Shown: piece by piece, positions 53,464 to 63,284 of the stretch
Numbering within the stretch: position 1 is the stretch's first letter
How the letters are laid out: every line of letters begins with the position of its first letter
Assembly (NCBI GenBank): GCA_026122225.1
Contig: JANEZZ010001953.1
Coordinates: 2,046,001-2,110,000, forward strand
Origin: Heloderma charlesbogerti
Lineage: Eukaryota; Chordata; Lepidosauria; Squamata; Helodermatidae
Reading direction: 5' to 3'
Length of the DNA stretch: 64,000 nucleotides
Program-made: the position numbers and the translations under genes
Notes under the pieces: model-generated
Seen by the model: only the letters and a program-made list of their open reading frames with translations
What the model was told of the DNA's origin: nothing
Database searches by the model: none

Positions 53464-53600
53464 CAGGGGTGGTCAACTCGTGACCTTCCAGATATTGTTG
53501 GACAGCAGCTCCCATCTTCCCTCACATTGGCTATGCTGGCTAGGGCTGATGGAAGTTGCAGTACAACAACATCTAGAGGGCCAAAGGTTGCCTACCCCTG
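53464..53600. mobile_element. Small hAT-like MITE, CAGGGGT termini
   Basis: Starts CAGGGGTGGTCAAC and ends TTGCCTACCCCTG. The flanks gtacagca (53456-53463) and gtatagca (53601-53608) are an 8-bp target duplication with one mismatch. The body is near palindromic ('ttgttggacagcagctcccat' with 'atggaagttgcagtacaacaa'). I recognise this type from many reptile genomes. Confidence 0.88.
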
Positions 53601-53636
53601 GTATAGCATGTGGGCTGTGTTCAGGTTCATTCAGGT

Positions 53637-53847
53637 TTGACTTGGGGGGGGGGGGAAAGCACGTATGCAAATGGCGGCGCCCATGGGCGCCGCCATTTGC
53701 ATTCCTGATTTAGGCACGGGTAGTCTACGTAAAGATTTATGTAGACTACGGCGAAAATAAGGGGAACGCAAATAGCGTTGCCCTTATTTTCGCCGTAGTC
53801 TACGTAAATCTTTACGTAGACTACCCGTGCCCAAATAAGGAACGCAT
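53637..53847. repeat. Nested palindrome, shorter copy
   Basis: Contains a perfect 34-bp palindrome (53667-53700, built on gcaaatggcggcgccca). Next to it is a 117-bp hairpin (53714-53830): 50-bp arms starting gcacgggtagtctacg pair with one mismatch around a 17-bp centre that is itself palindromic (aacgcaaatagcgtt, 53765-53779). Each arm also holds a smaller palindrome (gtctacgtaaag...ttacgtagac). Noncoding. It corresponds to the inner part of 55404-55873, cut on the right near 53847. Confidence 0.9.
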
Positions 53848-55135
53848 CAAGGCAAATTATTCATGCTTTTCAACTGGCTAGAGCACAGTTTAAAGGGGCA
53901 CAGGAGGGGCCCTTTTGTTAAGATGAATTGCCAAAAAAACAAAAAAAAAATCCTGTTTCCATCATTATAAGCCTCAAAATTCTACTGCTTATAAAAATGA
54001 CACCTGTGTAGCTAATAATGTGAATCTTGGCATCCATGATCTACCCAATGAAGTACAACATTTCAAAGTGATCCAGTAAAAGTGTCCACAAGTACAGCAA
54101 ATTAAAAACTGCTGAAAATTGACACATTTGTACTCATATCATATATTCCTTTCAAATTTCAGGGAAAACTACTGATGTACTTCATTCAGGTTTGTCAAGG
54201 AGTTGCGCCTTTCATTGGTTCAGTGAAGTTCTGAGCAGCAGTTCAAAAGTTATTAAGGTTCTTTTGCCTCATGGGAGCCTATGGCAGCAACTGTTGGTAA
54301 AGTTATGTTGGGCATGCTCAATTTCACTCTAGAGCCTAGAATACTCTGTAGCACTCCAGTATTTTGAGAGGAATTCCAATGTTCCTGTCAGCGTTCTGAC
54401 AGTGGGGAAGGAGTAGCAGAAAACTGTCAACTAAGATGAGGTAATTTTGAAGACTGAGGGAATCACTCTCATTGACTGATAGATCATTGGTGAAGAAGGG
54501 ATAGGGAGGGAAAGGGAAAAGTTATGTTGGAATCTTGTGCAGGCTTATTCAGAAGTCAGCCTTTCTGAACATAGAGGGACATACCTATTCGTTTGTACAC
54601 ATCTACTCTGTTAATGACTTCTTAGTGTTTTGTCCTTTAGTTTGAATTTTTGTGTGTTTCAAAACACTGTAATCATATATTTCCTTTTTAAAAACCAGGG
54701 AAATTCAATGATCAAAAAACCTGCCAGCTTAAGAACAGAGTTAAAGCTAAAGCTTATGGTTAGAGTGAGTTTGGGGTGGGGCCTGTCATCACAAGCTGGT
54801 TTGCTGGGGCCTCTCCCACCGGCTGCTACAACCATCAGCTGACCAGCCACTCCTCTCCTTTACAGGTATTTCAGAGCTGGGGCTGCCAGTGAACACTTAG
54901 CATCATACTTGGAGATGCACGGAGGAGGACATGAGGACCCACCCACCGCCTCTCCAGAGATACCAGCAACCAGTTACTAGTAGCACATAGTGGCAGCAGA
55001 GGGCCGCAGCTTTAAAGACCAGGAAGAAAGGGGCAAATGAAGATCTTATCTGCCCCTTCTTAGCTGTTGCGTTCTCTTTTATATTATTTTATATTTTATC
55101 ATTTTAAATATGTACCTGGGAGGTCCATTGAATAA
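53848..55135. other. Intronic sequence, no gene recognised
   Basis: Open frames of about 70 codons at 54630-54850 lack domains. 'cttattcagaagtcagcc' near 54545 resembles a common reptile MITE end but is not enough to call. Confidence 0.4.
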
Positions 55136-55189
55136 CTCAGGGGGTCGGGAAGGTGCCGCTATAACTGTGGTCACAGGTGTGGGGGGGTA

Positions 55190-55380
55190 TGGCAGTGGGG
55201 GGGAGGTGCCCCCCCTTCGCGGTGGGGGGGAGGCGCTTCGGTTCTCCCCCTGAAATTCTTGGTGGGGGGGAGGTGCCCCGCCCCTCCCGGCTGAAATTCA
55301 GGCCGGGGGGGGGGGCGCCCCATCCCTTGCCGCTGAAATTCTGGCCGGGGGGAAGCGCCCCGTCTCCCCGGCCACGAAAT
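55190..55380. repeat. GC-rich minisatellite, unit about 40 bp
   Basis: The units begin near 55221, 55261, 55301 and 55343, each with 'ggtggggggg' or 'ggccgggg', a 'gcgccccg'-like core and 'tgaaattc'. A partial unit precedes at 55190. G-runs of 7-12 make the strand a candidate for G-quadruplex formation. It adjoins the left side of the large palindrome. Confidence 0.8.
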
Positions 55381-55403
55381 AAAAAAGTTATGGGGAAAAA
55401 AAA

Positions 55404-55873
55404 AAACACGTGATAGGCTACGTAAGGATTTATGTAGCCTATCATGGCTAGATTTTCAAAGTCAGCCGTGATAGGCTACATAAATCATTACGTATCCTAT
55501 CACTGCTGACTTGGGGGGGGAAAGCACGTACGCAAATGGCGGCGCCCATGGGCGCCGCCATTTGCGTTCCTAATTTAGGCACGGGTAGTCTACGTAAAGA
55601 TTTACGTAGACTACGGTGAAAATAAGGGGAACGCAAATAGCGTTGCCCTTATTTTTGCCGTAGTCTACGTAAATCTTTACGTACACTACCTGTGCCCAAA
55701 TAAGGAATGCAAATGGCAGCACCCATGGGCGCCGCCATTTGCGTACGCACATTCCCCCCCCAAAGTCAGCCGTGATAGGCTACGTAACGATTTACGTAGC
55801 CTATCACAGCTGACTTTGAAAATCTAGCCGTGATAGGCTACGTAAATCGTTACATAGCCTATCACGTTTTTTT
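55404..55873. repeat. Giant nested palindrome (~460 bp)
   Basis: The centre is aacgcaaatagcgtt (55630-55644). The left arm (55409-55636) and right arm (55638-55866) pair along nearly their whole length, from cgtgataggctacg at the outside through agtcagccgtgatagg, the g-run/c-run pair (55513-55520 with 55753-55760), the gcaaatggcggc block and the gtctacgtaaag block. Each arm contains two or three smaller palindromes of the type taggctacgtaa...ttacgtagccta. An A-run flanks on the left and a T-run on the right. Noncoding; probably the core of a fold-back transposon. Confidence 0.9.
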
Positions 55874-56098
55874 ATTATTATTTTATTTTACTGGGAAATG
55901 GCGGCGGCAGCAGCCGGTCGGAAGACCGGCTGCCGCCCCCGCCTCCGCCGAAACGCCGCCGGGACCCGCTGCCGAGAGGGACATTCGACAGAGGTAAGTC
56001 CCATCCCGGGAGGGGGCGGAGAATTTCCCCACCGATTTCGGGGGCGAATCTGCATTCGGCCTCCCGGAGATTCATGGCGAAATTATCCGCCATCCCTA
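55874..56098. mobile_element. GC-rich right end of a hAT-like element (CCATCCCTA terminus)
   Basis: Runs from the T-run of the palindrome through a CpG-rich stretch with the hairpin 'agccggtcggaagaccggct' (55911-55930) to 'ccgccatcccta' at 56087-56098. This terminus matches the TAGGGATGG family. The matching left end TAGGGATGG was not found to the left, so the 5' boundary is unknown. Confidence 0.6.
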
Positions 56099-56099
56099 G

Positions 56100-57075
56100 C
56101 TGGTATGGCTGGTGCTCCTGTTGAAGTCCAAGTGGAATGCAGAGATGACTCAGGCAGTTGACACAATTGTGCCCAAGTGCCCTCTCCCTCTGAGCAGAAC
56201 CCAGCCAGCTCCTTGGTATACACCCAAGCTGAGGGCAATGAAGCAAGAGGGGAGACAGCTAGAACGCAGGTGGAGGAAACTCGTTCTGAGTCTGACCGAA
56301 CACAGGTTAGAGCTCATTATCGAGCCTACTCTGTAGCAGTGAGGGTGGCAAAGAGACAGTTCTTTTCCACCAGCATTGCATCTTCTCAGTGTCGTCCACT
56401 CAGTGGTTCGCAGCCTGTTACGTTCTGGGCCAGGGGGAGAGACTTTGTAACCCTCGGTTGCATGCTGTGACGAGTTTGCATGGCATGTTGAAGATAAAGT
56501 CGCTCAGATTCGTCATGAATTGGATGCCATGATTAATGCAGTTCCATTGGTAGAGGCATTCAGGGCACCGTCTGGTCCAGTTTTATTGGATGAGTTTCAG
56601 TTATTGAGGCCTGAGGATGCAGACAACGTGCTTGGCTAAGTCTGATCGACCACTTGTGTGCTTGACCCTTGTCCTTCATGGCTTATTACATCAAACAAGG
56701 AGGGGATGTCTGGCTGGGTCCAGGAGGTTTTAAATGCCCCCTTGAGAGAGGGAGTGGTACTGGCTTCTTTAAAAGAGGTGGTAATCAGACCACTCCTGAA
56801 AAAGCCTAACCTGGACCTGGAGGATGTTAACAATTATAGGCCAGTGGCCAACATCCCCTTCCTGGGCAAGGTGCTTTGGCGGGTGGTTGCAGGGCAGCTC
56901 CAGGCACTCTTGAATGAAACGGATTCTCTAGATCCATTTCAATCGGGTTTCAGGAGTGGTTTTGGAATGGAAACTGCCTTGGTCGCCCTGTGGGATGACC
57001 TCTGCTGGGAGAGGGACAGGGGGAGTGTGACTCTATTGATTCTCCTGGACCGGTCAGCGGCTTTTGATACCATCA
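56100..57075 (+). mobile_element. L2 LINE fragment, linker to early RT
   Basis: Reads EMTQAVDTIVPKCPLPLSRTQPAPWYTPKLRAMKQEGRQLE (from about 56140), then KEVVIRPLLKKPNLDLEDVNNYRPVAN, FQSGFRSGFGMETALVAL and ILLDRSAAFDTI (57035-57075), in shifting frames. The sequence departs from L2 right after FDTI, before the catalytic YADD. It is interrupted or truncated at both ends. Confidence 0.88.
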
Positions 57076-57155
57076 AAATGTCACAAATTGTGCTTGTTAA
57101 GAAGCAACAAATAGGTGTGGGTCAACTCACAGGAGGATTCCTGTAGCAATGCAAT

Positions 57156-57560
57156 AAGGGCGCAATCCTATGGGTTGCGCTCTGGGTACTCATAAGCCTC
57201 TGAGCTTGGAGGCTTATGAATATCCTATGTAGAGAAGGAGGTGCCTCGTGCTTACCTCTCTGCATTTTAGCTAGATATGCAAGTTTGCTCATCTAGTTGA
57301 AACTTCGGGGCGGGGGAGAGAAGGAGGCAGGGATGGCCATAGGAAAGATCAAAGGAATGCCGCCCTGGTCTCCTCCCCTTCCCCAGGAAAGCATCCTTCT
57401 CCCTGTCACCACACTCCATTTTACGAGCACAGAGAAGCAGCCGATGTAGTTCTCTCTGTGCCAGCTAAAAGGGGGAGGGGAATGTAGTTTCCTGGCGCTG
57501 AGCTCGAAGCCCTGTCTATGAGCTTGGAGCCAGGAAACTGAAAAATCCTATGTCCCCCAG
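57156..57560. mobile_element. MITE with AAGGGCGCAATCCTATG start
   Basis: The left end AAGGGCGCAATCCTATG is the complement of the right end of 61401-61801. The right end is less clear ('gaaaaatcctatgtcccc' near 57540-57558). Noncoding. Confidence 0.6.
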
Positions 57561-57599
57561 ACGCTCTGTAGGACAACATGGGGTATCTTTGCTGGGCCC

Positions 57600-60500
57600 A
57601 AGCACTCCATCCTCCTCACCTGGATTGGGGCCTGAAAGACCAAGGAAAAGCATGGGTGCATGGAAAGTAAGTTGTCCAGAGCCAAAGGATGGCTGGGGGA
57701 GTCGTGACTCCATCTTCTGGCCTTCGTTTGCTGCTCTGCAATGCCAGGTCTGTTACCCAGAAAACCTCCCTCATCCATGACATGATCCTGGATGAGGGTG
57801 CAGGCCTGGCATGTATTACGGAGACCTGGCTGGCCGAGGCTGCTGCTCCAACTCTTGAGGCCATGTGTCCAGCTGGATTTTCGTAAGCACAGCAGCCGAG
57901 GGCTGGGGATTGGGGAGGGGGAGTGGCTGTTATCTACCGAGAGTCCTTGGTCTTCACCAGACCCCCTCTCCAGGAGACCAAGGTTGCTGAGTGCATGTAT
58001 TGGAGGTTGGGCCCGAAGGGCAGTCTGGGGATTCTGCTAATGTACCGTCCACCCTGCTGCACGACTGACTCCCTGGCCGAGGTGCTTGAGGTGGTCTCTG
58101 ATGTGCGTGTGCAGTCCCCTAACTTACTGGTGTTGGGGGACTTCAATGTACATTCGGAGGCCATCCTCACAGGAGCACCTCGGGACTTCATGGAGACCAC
58201 GGCTTCCTGGGAGCTGCACCATATTCTAACTGGGCCCACCCATGTAGCCGGTCATGCATTAGACCTTGTGTTTGTTTCTGGAGAAGCGGGGAGTGATCTG
58301 GAAGTTGGGGGTATATCCACCACCCCCTTGTCATGGTCAGATCACTATCTGGTGATGTTAGACTTCTCGGTTTCACAACCCCTCCGCAGGGGCGGAGGAC
58401 CCATTAAAATGGTCCACCCCAGGCGTCTTATGGATCCGAATGGATTCCTGAACACGCTTGGGGATTCTCTGGAGCACGCCAACGGCCACTCGGTTGAGAC
58501 CCTGGTGGGTGGCTGGAATGCCACAATCACTGGGGCATTAGATCGGGTGGCTCCGAAATGCCCTCTCCCCCTGAACAGGGCTCGGACTGCACCGTGGTTC
58601 AATCCACAGTTACAAGCTCTGAAACAGGAGGTGAGACGGCTAGAGTGCCGGTGGCGGAAGTCTTGCTCCAAAGACGATCAGACACGGGCTAGAGCTGTAT
58701 CTTCAGCCTATCATGTGGCAGTGAAGGCAGCAAAAACGGAATATTATGCTGCCTCTATCGCGTCTGCAGAGTGCTGTCCCAGGAGGCTGTTCCAAGTGGT
58801 CCGGAGCCTGGTCGGTCCTGTGGCTCTGGAACCTCCTGTGAGGCCTTGGCAAGGCACTTTGCAGATAAAATTGATCGGATAAGGAGTGTTACTCCGCATG
58901 CTGTGGATACAGTTAGTGAGCAAGAGGCGGCCTGTGACAAACCGGTTTTGTGGGATCGGTTCCAGCTTCTTCCTCCTGATGAAGTGGACAAGGTGCTTTC
59001 ATCTGTAAGGCCGACCACCTGCTTACTTGATCCTTGCCCATCTTGGCTCATTATGGGCTGCAGAGAGAGACTGGGTGAGGGGATCAGGGCGGTGGTGAAC
59101 GCCTCCCTTGAGGAGGGAGTGATGCCATCAGCCCTCAAGGAGGCAGTGATAAGACCGCTCTTAAAGAAGCCCTCCTTGGATCCCCAAGTTCTGGACAACT
59201 TTCGCCCAGTCTCAAATCTGCCATTTTTGGGCAAGGTGATTGAGCGGGTGGTGGCGATGCAGTTGAAGGCACACTTGGAAGAAACCGATTATCTAGACCC
59301 ATTTCAGTCGGGCTTCAGGCCTGGGCATGGGACAGAAACGGCCTTGGTCACCTTGGTGGATGATATGAGGAGGGCTCTGGACAGGGATGAATGCTCCTTC
59401 CTTGTTCTCCTCGACCTCTCAGCGGCTTTTGATACCGTTGACCACGGTATCCTCCTGGACCGCCTGGAGGGGTTGGGCATTGTAGACACCGTATTGCGGT
59501 GGTTCCGGTCCTTCCTCTCCGGCAGGTACCAAAGGGTAGCACTGGGAGAGGAGGTTTCGGACCCGTGGCCATTCACTTGTGGGGTGCCACAGGGTTCCAT
59601 CCTCTCCCCGATGCTATTTAACATCTATGTGAAGCCGCTGGGGGCTATCATCAGGAGGTCTGGGGTGCGGTGTCATCAGTATGCGGATGACACGCAGCTC
59701 TACCTCTCATTCAAATCTTCACCAAGGTTGGCCGTAGAATCCCTGTCCAAATGTCTGGAGATGGTGAGTGGCTGGATGGGGAGGAATAAGCTGAAGCTGA
59801 ACCCTGACAAGACCGAGGTACTTTTGGTGGGAGACAAGAGGAGGCTGGGGGATGTTGACCTGGTGTTGAATGGGGATACGCTACCCTTGAAAGACCAGGT
59901 CCGCAGCCTGGGGGTCATTTTGGACTCCCAGCTGTCCATGGAGGCTCAGGTGTCAGCTGTGAGCCAGACAGCGCTGTATCAACTCCATTGGATACGGCGG
60001 TTGCGCCCCTTCCTTCCCGACCATCTGTCTCATCGGTAGTACATGCCCTGGTCTCCTCTCGTTTACTACTGTAATGCACTCTACGTGGGGAGTTACCCTT
60101 GAAGACGGTTCGGAAGCTGCAGCTGGTACAGAATGCGGCAGCTCGCCTGATTAAAGGCAGCCGCTGGCAAGATCACATCACTCCAGTGCTGAAGGAGTTG
60201 CACTGGTTACCAGTTGTTTTCCGGGCCAAATTCAAGGTGTTGGTTTTGACCTTTAAAACGCTATATGGTTTCAGCCCAGCCTATCTTAAGGAGCGCCTCC
60301 AGCAACACCAGACAGGCCGCTCAACAAGATCAGCCTCGGATGGCCTTCTCTCTGTCCCATCAGCCAGGACAGCTAGACTGGTGGGAATGAGGGAGAGGGC
60401 CTTTTCTGTGGTGGCCCCCACTCTGTGGAACTCCCTCCCTAAGGAACTCCGTCATGCCCCCTCTTTAATGAGCTTCTGCCGTGCATTAAAAACGTGGTTG

Positions 60501-60665
60501 TTCAGGCAGGCATTTGGGGTGGGTTAGGGTATTTTAGAAAATGTTTTTATTGTAGAATTTTATTGTTTTAAACAGTTTTATTATATGTTATACATCGCCC
60601 AGGGTGGCTGGGTGACCAGCCAGATGGGAGATTAATAAATTTAATAAATAATAATAATAAATAAT
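57600..60665 (+). mobile_element. L2 LINE, nearly complete, well preserved
   Basis: Covers the 5' region, endonuclease, RT and 3' end. The 3' end has 'catcgcccagggtggctgg' and 'agattaataaatttaataaataataataataaataat' (60631-60662). It is the best preserved L2 in the window and the reference for the older pieces at 17.6-25.2, 27.2 and 56.1 kb. The 5' boundary near 57600 is approximate. Confidence 0.9.
57689..60527 (+). pseudogene. L2 ORF (endonuclease + reverse transcriptase), few breaks
   Basis: LLCNARSVTQKTSLIHDMIL and ITETWLAE (57734-57840) start the endonuclease. After a stop at 57887 the same frame goes on at 57923-58882: YRPPCCTTDSLAEV, LGDFNVHSEA, HALDLVFVSGE and SDHYLVMLDF, the metal-binding and catalytic blocks of an AP-type endonuclease. 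A frameshift near 58780-58880 leads to the RT frame 58771-60039: RPLLKKPSLD, FQSGFRPGHG, LLDLSAAFDTVDHG, CGVPQGSILSP and the catalytic YADD at 59680-59691. A second shift near 60040-60100 leads to 60099-60527 (QLVQNAAARLI, LHWLPVVFRAKFKVL, SVVAPTLWNSLPKELR). It cannot make one protein as it stands. Confidence 0.92.
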
Positions 60666-60669
60666 TGTA

Positions 60670-61400
60670 AGCAAGCACAATTTGTAATATTGCACAGTAT
60701 CATTATTGATCATGGGGCAAACCTGTTACGGCATCAGCCTTAATTTCCAATTTCCTATCTTTGAGCCAGCATGAGATAGCTTTAACTCTGGTCTTAAACC
60801 AGCAGGTTTTCTGATAATTTATAAGTATATTCTTCCTGAGAAAATGGGGATGACAACCTTTTTATAAATAATATAAAAGATACCTATGGCGATCAATTAA
60901 TAGTAAGAATTCAAAGAATATTCAGATTGATAGGGCCACAAGGCAGGGCTATGCACTCTCTGCCTTACATTTGTAAGATGTATGAATCCCTTGCTTCAGT
61001 GATATGAGCTTCAGATGTTATTACAGGAATTAGTATAGGATCACACAATTTTAAGTTGAGTCCTTAGGTTGATGATACAATGCTTACTTTAATCAATCCT
61101 ATTCTATCTTTACCAGAATCTCTTAAGAATGCTAGAGATTTTGGAAATATCTCAGGATATAAAAGAATTACACTTTAGTAAGATTATTAGTTTAAATGTT
61201 GCTCAAGAAATTAAAGATTTCTTGAGTTCAGAGTGTGGGATTAAATGGATGTATAAACCTGTGAAATATTTAGGGGGCTGGTTTGTGAATTTACATGAAC
61301 TTTGTGATTTCAGCTATATGATACTGACGAGATCTATTAATATAGATCTTTAAAAATTGTCCAGATTAGGTATTTCTTGGCTAGGGCATTTAGCCATACT
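60670..61400 (+). mobile_element. L1 LINE fragment, RT region
   Basis: Decayed translation reads ATRQGYALSALHL-like text (near 60940), YESLASVI, VDDTMLTLINPILSLPESLKN (61068-61130; catalytic box VDDT in place of ADD), NISGYK and WLGHLAIL (61380-61400). Stops are frequent. It continues after the MITE at 61802. Confidence 0.8.
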
Positions 61401-61801
61401 AAGGGAGCAATCCTATCTGGATAGGCGGCCACCTCTGAACTCAGAGGCGATCACTTACCCAATGTATGGCGGGAGGAGAGCAGAGGGGATCCTCTCCTCC
61501 ACCCTTCAGCCACCCTGCATTCATGGATAGATAGTCTGATTTTGGCTGTCTAGTCACGGGAGCTTGGAGCTGGGGTGGGGAGGCCGGATGACGCAAAGGA
61601 AGCATTGTATCATCACTTCCATACTTCCTGCCCTCAGAAACGCCCCCTTTTGCTCCACTCCACACTGCTCTTATGAGCCTGGAGCCTGGGGATGATCCGT
61701 GCCATTTATGAGGTGGCGGGGGTGGGGAGGCAGTTCTCTGGGAAACCGCCCAATCCTATGGCCATCTAGCCGCTGTCTAGCAGCCATAGGATTGCGCCCT
61801 T
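61401..61801. mobile_element. Complete MITE with AAGGGMGCAATCCTAT inverted termini
   Basis: Starts AAGGGAGCAATCCTATC and ends ATAGGATTGCGCCCTT, inverted copies with one difference. It splits the L1 between LAIL and KYYFQN, so the insertion is later than the L1. Flanking CTA/TTA could be a decayed TWA target duplication as in Harbinger-type elements, but this is tentative. The 401-bp interior is noncoding, with 'tagccgctgtctagcagcca' at the right end. Confidence 0.85.
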
Positions 61802-62275
61802 AAAATATTATTTCCAGAATGTTGTTTATTTTTGCGAATTAACATTCCTAAATCAATTCTACAAAATTGGCAACATATGTTAATAGATTTTATCTGGAAA
61901 ACTAAAAAGCCAAGAGTAGCTGCAGTATCTTTGAAAAACCCTATAAAGAAGGTATTTTTAAATGCCTAATGTAATAGCTATAATGTTATGAATCTTAAAT
62001 CAATTGCTCAATGGATCAAGGTACAAATGTAAATGCCTTGGTTTATTATAGAACAGTATTGCAGTAAAATTCTGTTATCAATATTCCCCTATAGAAGGAG
62101 AACGTTAACTGATACAGGTGTTTTATTCCATCCAAATTGTTGAATTGAGGCTGTAGTGGCAATTTGGGATAATCTCACAAATATTTTAGTATCCAATACA
62201 TTCCTTTTGTCATATTTTGTTTTTAATGAAAGTTTTATAACTGGGGAAGAAACAGCAATGTGGAGAAGTAAAGAA
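61802..62275 (+). mobile_element. L1 LINE fragment, continuation
   Basis: Reads LRINIPKSILQNWQHMLIDFIWKTKK...RVAAVSLKNPIKK (61835-61950), then NLKSIAQWIK near 61990. This is the L1 ORF2 block after the RT core. It joins 60670-61400 across the MITE. Many stops. Confidence 0.8.
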
Positions 62276-62279
62276 CTCG

Positions 62280-62400
62280 TTCATTTTATTTATTACATTT
62301 CTATACCACCCAATAGTCAAAGCTATCTGGACAGTTTGCAAAGATTAAAACTCTAAAAAGTCATAATATAAAACCAATGTACAAAAATATAACAATGTTC
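62280..62400 (-). mobile_element. L2-type 3' tail, antisense
   Basis: 'ttatttattacatttctataccacccaatag' (split over 62286-62315) and 'agctatctggacagtttgc' are the complement of the L2 tail. Compare 22675-22760 and 27958-28030. Confidence 0.65.
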
Positions 62401-62571
62401 AAATACTCATCAATAAAAGCGGAGAGGTTTTTAGATGTAATTAGTAACAGGAAGAGTAAACCAAGTGAAGAGATTTTTTTAAGATGGATCTACTCCATTT
62501 TAGTTCACTGTAATCACAAGTTACAGTGACCACAATGGATAATTATGTAAAATATTGCATACTTCATTTAT

Positions 62572-62783
62572 TATTTGTTACTTTTCTATCCTGCCTTTCA
62601 TCCAAGGAACCCAAGGCAGTGTACATGATCTTCTCCATTTTATCCTCACAACAACCCTCTGAGGAAGATCAGACTGAGAGTCAGTGACTGGCCCAGTGAG
62701 CTTCATGGCCAAGTGAAACGAGAGCCCAGGTCTCCCTAGTCCCAGTCGAACCCTCTAACCACTGCACTGGCTCTCAACTTTAA
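62572..62783 (-). mobile_element. MIR-like tRNA SINE, antisense, nearly complete
   Basis: 'tatcctgcctttcatccaagg', 'ttatcctcacaacaaccctc', 'gagagtcagtgactggccc' and the tRNA-like end 'cgaaccctctaaccactgcactggctctc' (62748-62776) are the complement of the element at 39541-39780. Confidence 0.85.
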
Positions 62784-62835
62784 CTCCTTTTGAGAATTTG
62801 TTATACTCAAAAAAAGTATTTAAAAAGAATATTAC

Positions 62836-63284
62836 TTAAGGGAGAAATCCAACAGGATTGACAATAAATAGATGGAGGGCTCTGATGCCAGAGCATCTGT
62901 CTAAGGCCTGCATGGAAGGGCAGGATGATCAACAAAGGCTTTTTAGCCTCCTGTTCCTCAAATGGATTTTTATCTAGACAGGCTCAGAGCTCTCCTACTT
63001 TCCTGGGGGAAGGGATGCAAATGGTGAGTCTTCTGGATCCAGTGGATTCACATCCTCTCCTCTCCCCAACCCTCTCCATCCGCTGGCATGCCCCCTTTCC
63101 TTGTCCTTCTCTGAGGTCACAAGAGCCACCTTGGAAGAGGTTTCCATGGTGGCTGGGGCAGGGAGGATCAGAGTGGGGATTCCTTCAGAGGTTGTAGCTC
63201 TGTCTACAGGCTGGGGGAAGAATCCACCATATCCTATGGCTCTGCAAATGCCATCTGGGAGCCACAGAATTGCTTTCTAAGTTA
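62836..63284. mobile_element. Diverged AAGGG-type MITE
   Basis: Left 'ttaagggagaaatccaacagg' and right 'ggagccacagaattgctttctaa' resemble the AAGGGAGCAATCC...GGATTGCGCCCTT termini with several changes. The middle 'ggctcagagctctcctac' and GC content are like its relatives. Noncoding. Confidence 0.55.

Noticed and set aside
55140..56060. Possible CpG island or promoter
   Set aside because: The GC and CpG excess comes from a 40-bp minisatellite, the palindrome and a transposon end. No exon or first-exon signals follow on either strand.
56100..60665. A single L2 interrupted by the MITE at 57156
   Set aside because: The downstream copy restarts at the endonuclease and repeats the linker and RT regions, so there are two separate L2 copies.
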